Source of the DNA: Caryophanales bacterium UBA782
Lineage (GTDB): Bacteria > Bacillota_I > Bacilli_A > RFN20 > CAG-826
Length of the DNA stretch: 7,444 nucleotides
Reading direction: 5' to 3'
NCBI GenBank assembly: GCA_002296455.1
Contig: DBJG01000071.1
Coordinates: 1-7,444 of the forward strand
The notes beneath the pieces are model-generated. The model worked only from the letters and a program-made list of their open reading frames with translations. It was not told where the DNA came from and searched no databases. The position numbers and the translations under genes are program-made. How positions within the stretch are numbered: the first letter of the stretch is position 1; each line of letters starts with the position of its first letter. Of the stretch, positions 5,767 through 7,444 are shown one piece after another.

Positions 5767-7308
5767 TTATGATTTTAAGACAAATGCTTTCATAATATAA
5801 ATTGCAATGAAAGCGAGGGAGCAACAAGCAACGGCGATATCTTGCTTTTTGAAGCGTCCAGAAGCAAGAGTCATAATCGTGTAAAAAATGAAACCGAATG
5901 CGATGCCGTCGCTAATGCTATAAGAGATGGTCATGACCAAGACTGTGAAGAATCCACTTCCGACAGCAACCCAATCTTTCCATTCTAGTTTTTCAAGGTT
6001 TTTGAACATACAGACGCCGACATAGACAAGCGCTAAACCCGTAACGGAGCTAGAAGAGAACATCGCTAAAGCGGGATAAATCGCTAAACTGAGGGCGAAA
6101 AGAAGACCTGTTGTGACGGCAGCTAATCCTGTTCTAGCGCCAGCGGCAACGCCGGTCGTGCTCTCAACAAAAGAAGTGATTGTGGTGGTACCACATACTG
6201 CTCCAAGGCAAGTACCAACGGCATCGGTCACCATCGCTGGGCGGTCATCAATCATGATTCTGCCATTTTCATCGACCATACCTGCGCCAGCCTCTACGCC
6301 AACAAGCGTGCCAGCTGTGTCAAAGAAATCGACGAATAAAAGCGAAAATGCGAGTGCGATTGCAACGGGGTTAGCGAAAGCGTCAAACCCATAGAAGCAA
6401 ATCCCGAAAACTTTGCTAATGTTTCCGATTTCCTTAATGTCATAAGCGGAATCGTAGAAAGTGGGCATCCCCTCAACGCCAGCTTGCCCCATAGAAGCAC
6501 AAACGATAGCCATTACAACGATGGAAATAATGACAGCGAACTTGGAGACCCAGAAAGCCCATTTTGTCTTTTGTGGGAGGGAAGAGAGAACAATGACGAT
6601 AATGATGCCAGCAATTCCTGCGATGACGGTTGGACTTTTGAAATCGCCAAGGGAAACAGCAGTAGAACCATCCGGAACGACGATGCCAATGTTCTGAAAG
6701 CCGATAAAGGCAATGAAAAAACCAATCCCTGCGGAAATGGCAAATTTGAGCGACTTTGGAATATTGCGGACAACCCACGCACGAAGCGGGGTAACGCTGA
6801 TGATGAGGAAGAGGATACCATCTACAAGCACGATGGCCATGGATTGAGCTAAATTGAAGCCCATCTTTAGCATGACCGTGTAGGCGATTAATGAATTTAG
6901 CCCAAGACCGCTTGCTAATCCGATCGGTAATTTGCCATAGAGCCCCATAATGACGGTTGTGAGTGCAGCGCCGATGGCGGTGGCGGCAAAAATACCAGCT
7001 CTTACTTGATCGACTGTCGCCCAATTATCCCCGTATAGGAGGATGTAGCGAATTCCATCAATAACCTGGACGTTCCCCCCTAAATTTTCAGTTTTTACGA
7101 GGTTAGCCCAACCTCCTGAGAGCATGTTGGAATTGAGGGGCAATATGTAAAACATCGCAAGAAATACGACAAGGCCTCCTAAGAGTTCCCTCGCGATGTT
7201 AGAACCTCTTGCGGAAATTGAAAAGTATCGGTCAATCCACGACCCGAATTTCGTTTTCGGATGCCAACTTCCGTTCTGCTCCTTCTGAATGGCTACACTT
7301 TCTTCCAT
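5767..7308 (-). CDS. pbuG: NCS2 purine permease, AzgA/PbuG type (guanine/hypoxanthine uptake)
   Basis: 513 residues with about 12-14 membrane segments. Family signatures: ARELLGGLVVFLAMFYIL at the first helix (39-56), GLYGKLPIGLASGLGLNS (122-139, family form GMGLNA), DFFDTAGTLVG (327-337), and GTTTITSFVESTTGVAAGARTG spread over 373-394. The last two blocks line the purine site in NCS2 carriers. It should import guanine, hypoxanthine or related bases with protons. AzgA proteins are usually about 430-450 residues. This one has a longer N-terminus (about 38 residues before the first helix) and an extra loop of about 30 residues after it (65-100). ATG 7308 is the start because AGGAGG lies 9 nt upstream; the open frame runs back to 7425, but that part is riboswitch and terminator. 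Control by the upstream guanine riboswitch fits pbuG; pbuO is an alternative name. Confidence 0.92.
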   Translation of the reverse strand: MEESVAIQKEQNGSWHPKTKFGSWIDRYFSISARGSNIARELLGGLVVFLAMFYILPLNSNMLSGGWANLVKTENLGGNVQVIDGIRYILLYGDNWATVDQVRAGIFAATAIGAALTTVIMGLYGKLPIGLASGLGLNSLIAYTVMLKMGFNLAQSMAIVLVDGILFLIISVTPLRAWVVRNIPKSLKFAISAGIGFFIAFIGFQNIGIVVPDGSTAVSLGDFKSPTVIAGIAGIIIVIVLSSLPQKTKWAFWVSKFAVIISIVVMAIVCASMGQAGVEGMPTFYDSAYDIKEIGNISKVFGICFYGFDAFANPVAIALAFSLLFVDFFDTAGTLVGVEAGAGMVDENGRIMIDDRPAMVTDAVGTCLGAVCGTTTITSFVESTTGVAAGARTGLAAVTTGLLFALSLAIYPALAMFSSSSVTGLALVYVGVCMFKNLEKLEWKDWVAVGSGFFTVLVMTISYSISDGIAFGFIFYTIMTLASGRFKKQDIAVACCSLAFIAIYIMKAFVLKS

Positions 7309-7317
7309 TTTTTGAAT

Positions 7318-7323
7318 CCTCCT
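7318..7323 (-). promoter_or_regulatory. Consensus ribosome binding site that decides the permease start
   Basis: AGGAGG on the minus strand, with a 9-nt spacer to ATG 7308. It rules out the longer in-frame ATG at 7425, which sits in the P3 stem-loop of the riboswitch and has no ribosome site. Confidence 0.9.
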
Positions 7324-7374
7324 ATGAGAAGAAATTGGCGGAATCATAATGGGTGTGGGAGAAGCAGAAAAGCG

Positions 7375-7398
7375 AAAAAGAGCGATTACCCCGCGCTC
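7375..7398 (-). terminator. Riboswitch-controlled intrinsic terminator before the permease gene
   Basis: On the minus strand GAGCG (7398-7394) pairs with CGCTC (7384-7380) across a 9-nt loop, followed by TTTTT (7379-7375). It lies between the aptamer and the permease ribosome site, as expected for an OFF switch that stops transcription when purine is bound. Upstream CGAT (7414-7411), in the 3' strand of P1, can pair with ATCG (7386-7383) in the loop and 3' arm. This is a candidate antiterminator contact but a short one. Confidence 0.7.
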
Positions 7399-7407
7399 GT
7401 TCAGGCT

Positions 7408-7444
7408 TTGATCGTAGTGCCTCACTTTATGGATGAGGCGTAGA
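7408..7444 (-). promoter_or_regulatory. Guanine-class purine riboswitch aptamer, 3' half only (cut by the window edge)
   Basis: Read from 7444 on the minus strand, the sequence begins with the conserved J2/3 element TCTAC (7444-7440). P3 follows: GCCTCAT (7439-7433) pairs with GTGAGGC (7425-7419), closing loop CCATAAA (7432-7426). The well-known xpt loop is CCGTAAA, one base different, and the CC that makes the loop-loop contact is kept. ACTA (7418-7415) follows as J3/1 and the start of P1. By the xpt numbering, C7417 is position 74, which selects guanine or hypoxanthine rather than adenine, and T7442 is U51, which argues against the 2'-deoxyguanosine class. P2 and the 5' strand of P1 lie outside the window. 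The switch should control the permease gene 100 bases downstream. Confidence 0.85.

Noticed and set aside
5645..5827. Longer rdgB starting as far back as 5827
   Set aside because: It would read through the intrinsic terminator and into the permease gene; the conserved family N-terminus begins at ATG 5644 and gives the normal 197 residues.
6473..7024. 183-codon minus-strand frame rich in His, Arg, Cys and Trp
   Set aside because: It is an out-of-frame reading of the NCS2 permease gene, with an odd composition and no start signal.
591..7308. TGA read as tryptophan, as in some wall-less bacteria
   Set aside because: Trp codons checked are TGG, and every gene reads through with the standard code. 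TGA is not used as a stop in these six genes, but the sample is too small to mean anything.
7309..7425. Permease start at ATG 7425, adding 39 residues
   Set aside because: The ATG lies in the P3 stem-loop of the riboswitch, the added region includes the terminator, and a consensus AGGAGG precedes ATG 7308.
1..7444. CRISPR array, insertion sequence, tRNA, rRNA or defence system
   Set aside because: I saw no regularly spaced repeats, transposase motifs, cloverleaf structures or defence-type domains on either strand.

Overview
The window looks like a stretch of chromosome from a low-GC Gram-positive-type bacterium (Bacillota, possibly one of the gut Bacilli or their wall-less relatives). Four things suggest this: a guanine-class riboswitch with an intrinsic terminator, AGGAGG-type ribosome binding sites, a lipobox lipoprotein with a Ser/Gly linker, and a consistent lean to A/T. 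Six of the seven genes show a stop codon, TAA in five and TAG in one. The species cannot be named from this sequence.

Layout from left to right. (1) 1-480, minus strand: the start of a four-helix membrane protein of unknown function that runs off the left edge. (2) 481-590: a compact divergent control region with a promoter for each side and a 17-bp palindrome. (3) 591-2066, plus: a secreted lipoprotein of unknown function with degenerate InlB-like repeats. (4) 2078-3478, minus: an MFS transporter, convergent with the lipoprotein gene; a small palindrome carries both stop codons. (5) 3479-3531: a second divergent control region in which each gene has a -10-like element 8 nt before its start codon and no convincing Shine-Dalgarno site, so both messages may be leaderless. 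(6) 3532-4362 and 4366-5061, plus: a two-gene operon of a CmpB-type (PF06541-like) membrane protein and a YhhN/TMEM86-type membrane protein. (7) 5051-5644, minus: rdgB, the ITP/XTP pyrophosphatase, overlapping the YhhN gene tail to tail. (8) 5767-7308, minus: an NCS2 (AzgA/PbuG type) purine permease, followed by a strong terminator and preceded by a terminator and the 3' half of a guanine riboswitch cut by the right edge.

The right third forms a purine module. The riboswitch should shut off the purine importer when guanine or hypoxanthine is plentiful, and the next gene on the same strand removes deaminated purine nucleotides. The rest is mostly cell-envelope and membrane functions. I see no mobile element, CRISPR array, rRNA or tRNA, phage gene or defence system, and no clear new system. 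The most useful leads are the riboswitch at the edge, the two compact divergent promoter regions and the unassigned lipoprotein. No gap between genes exceeds about 140 bases.
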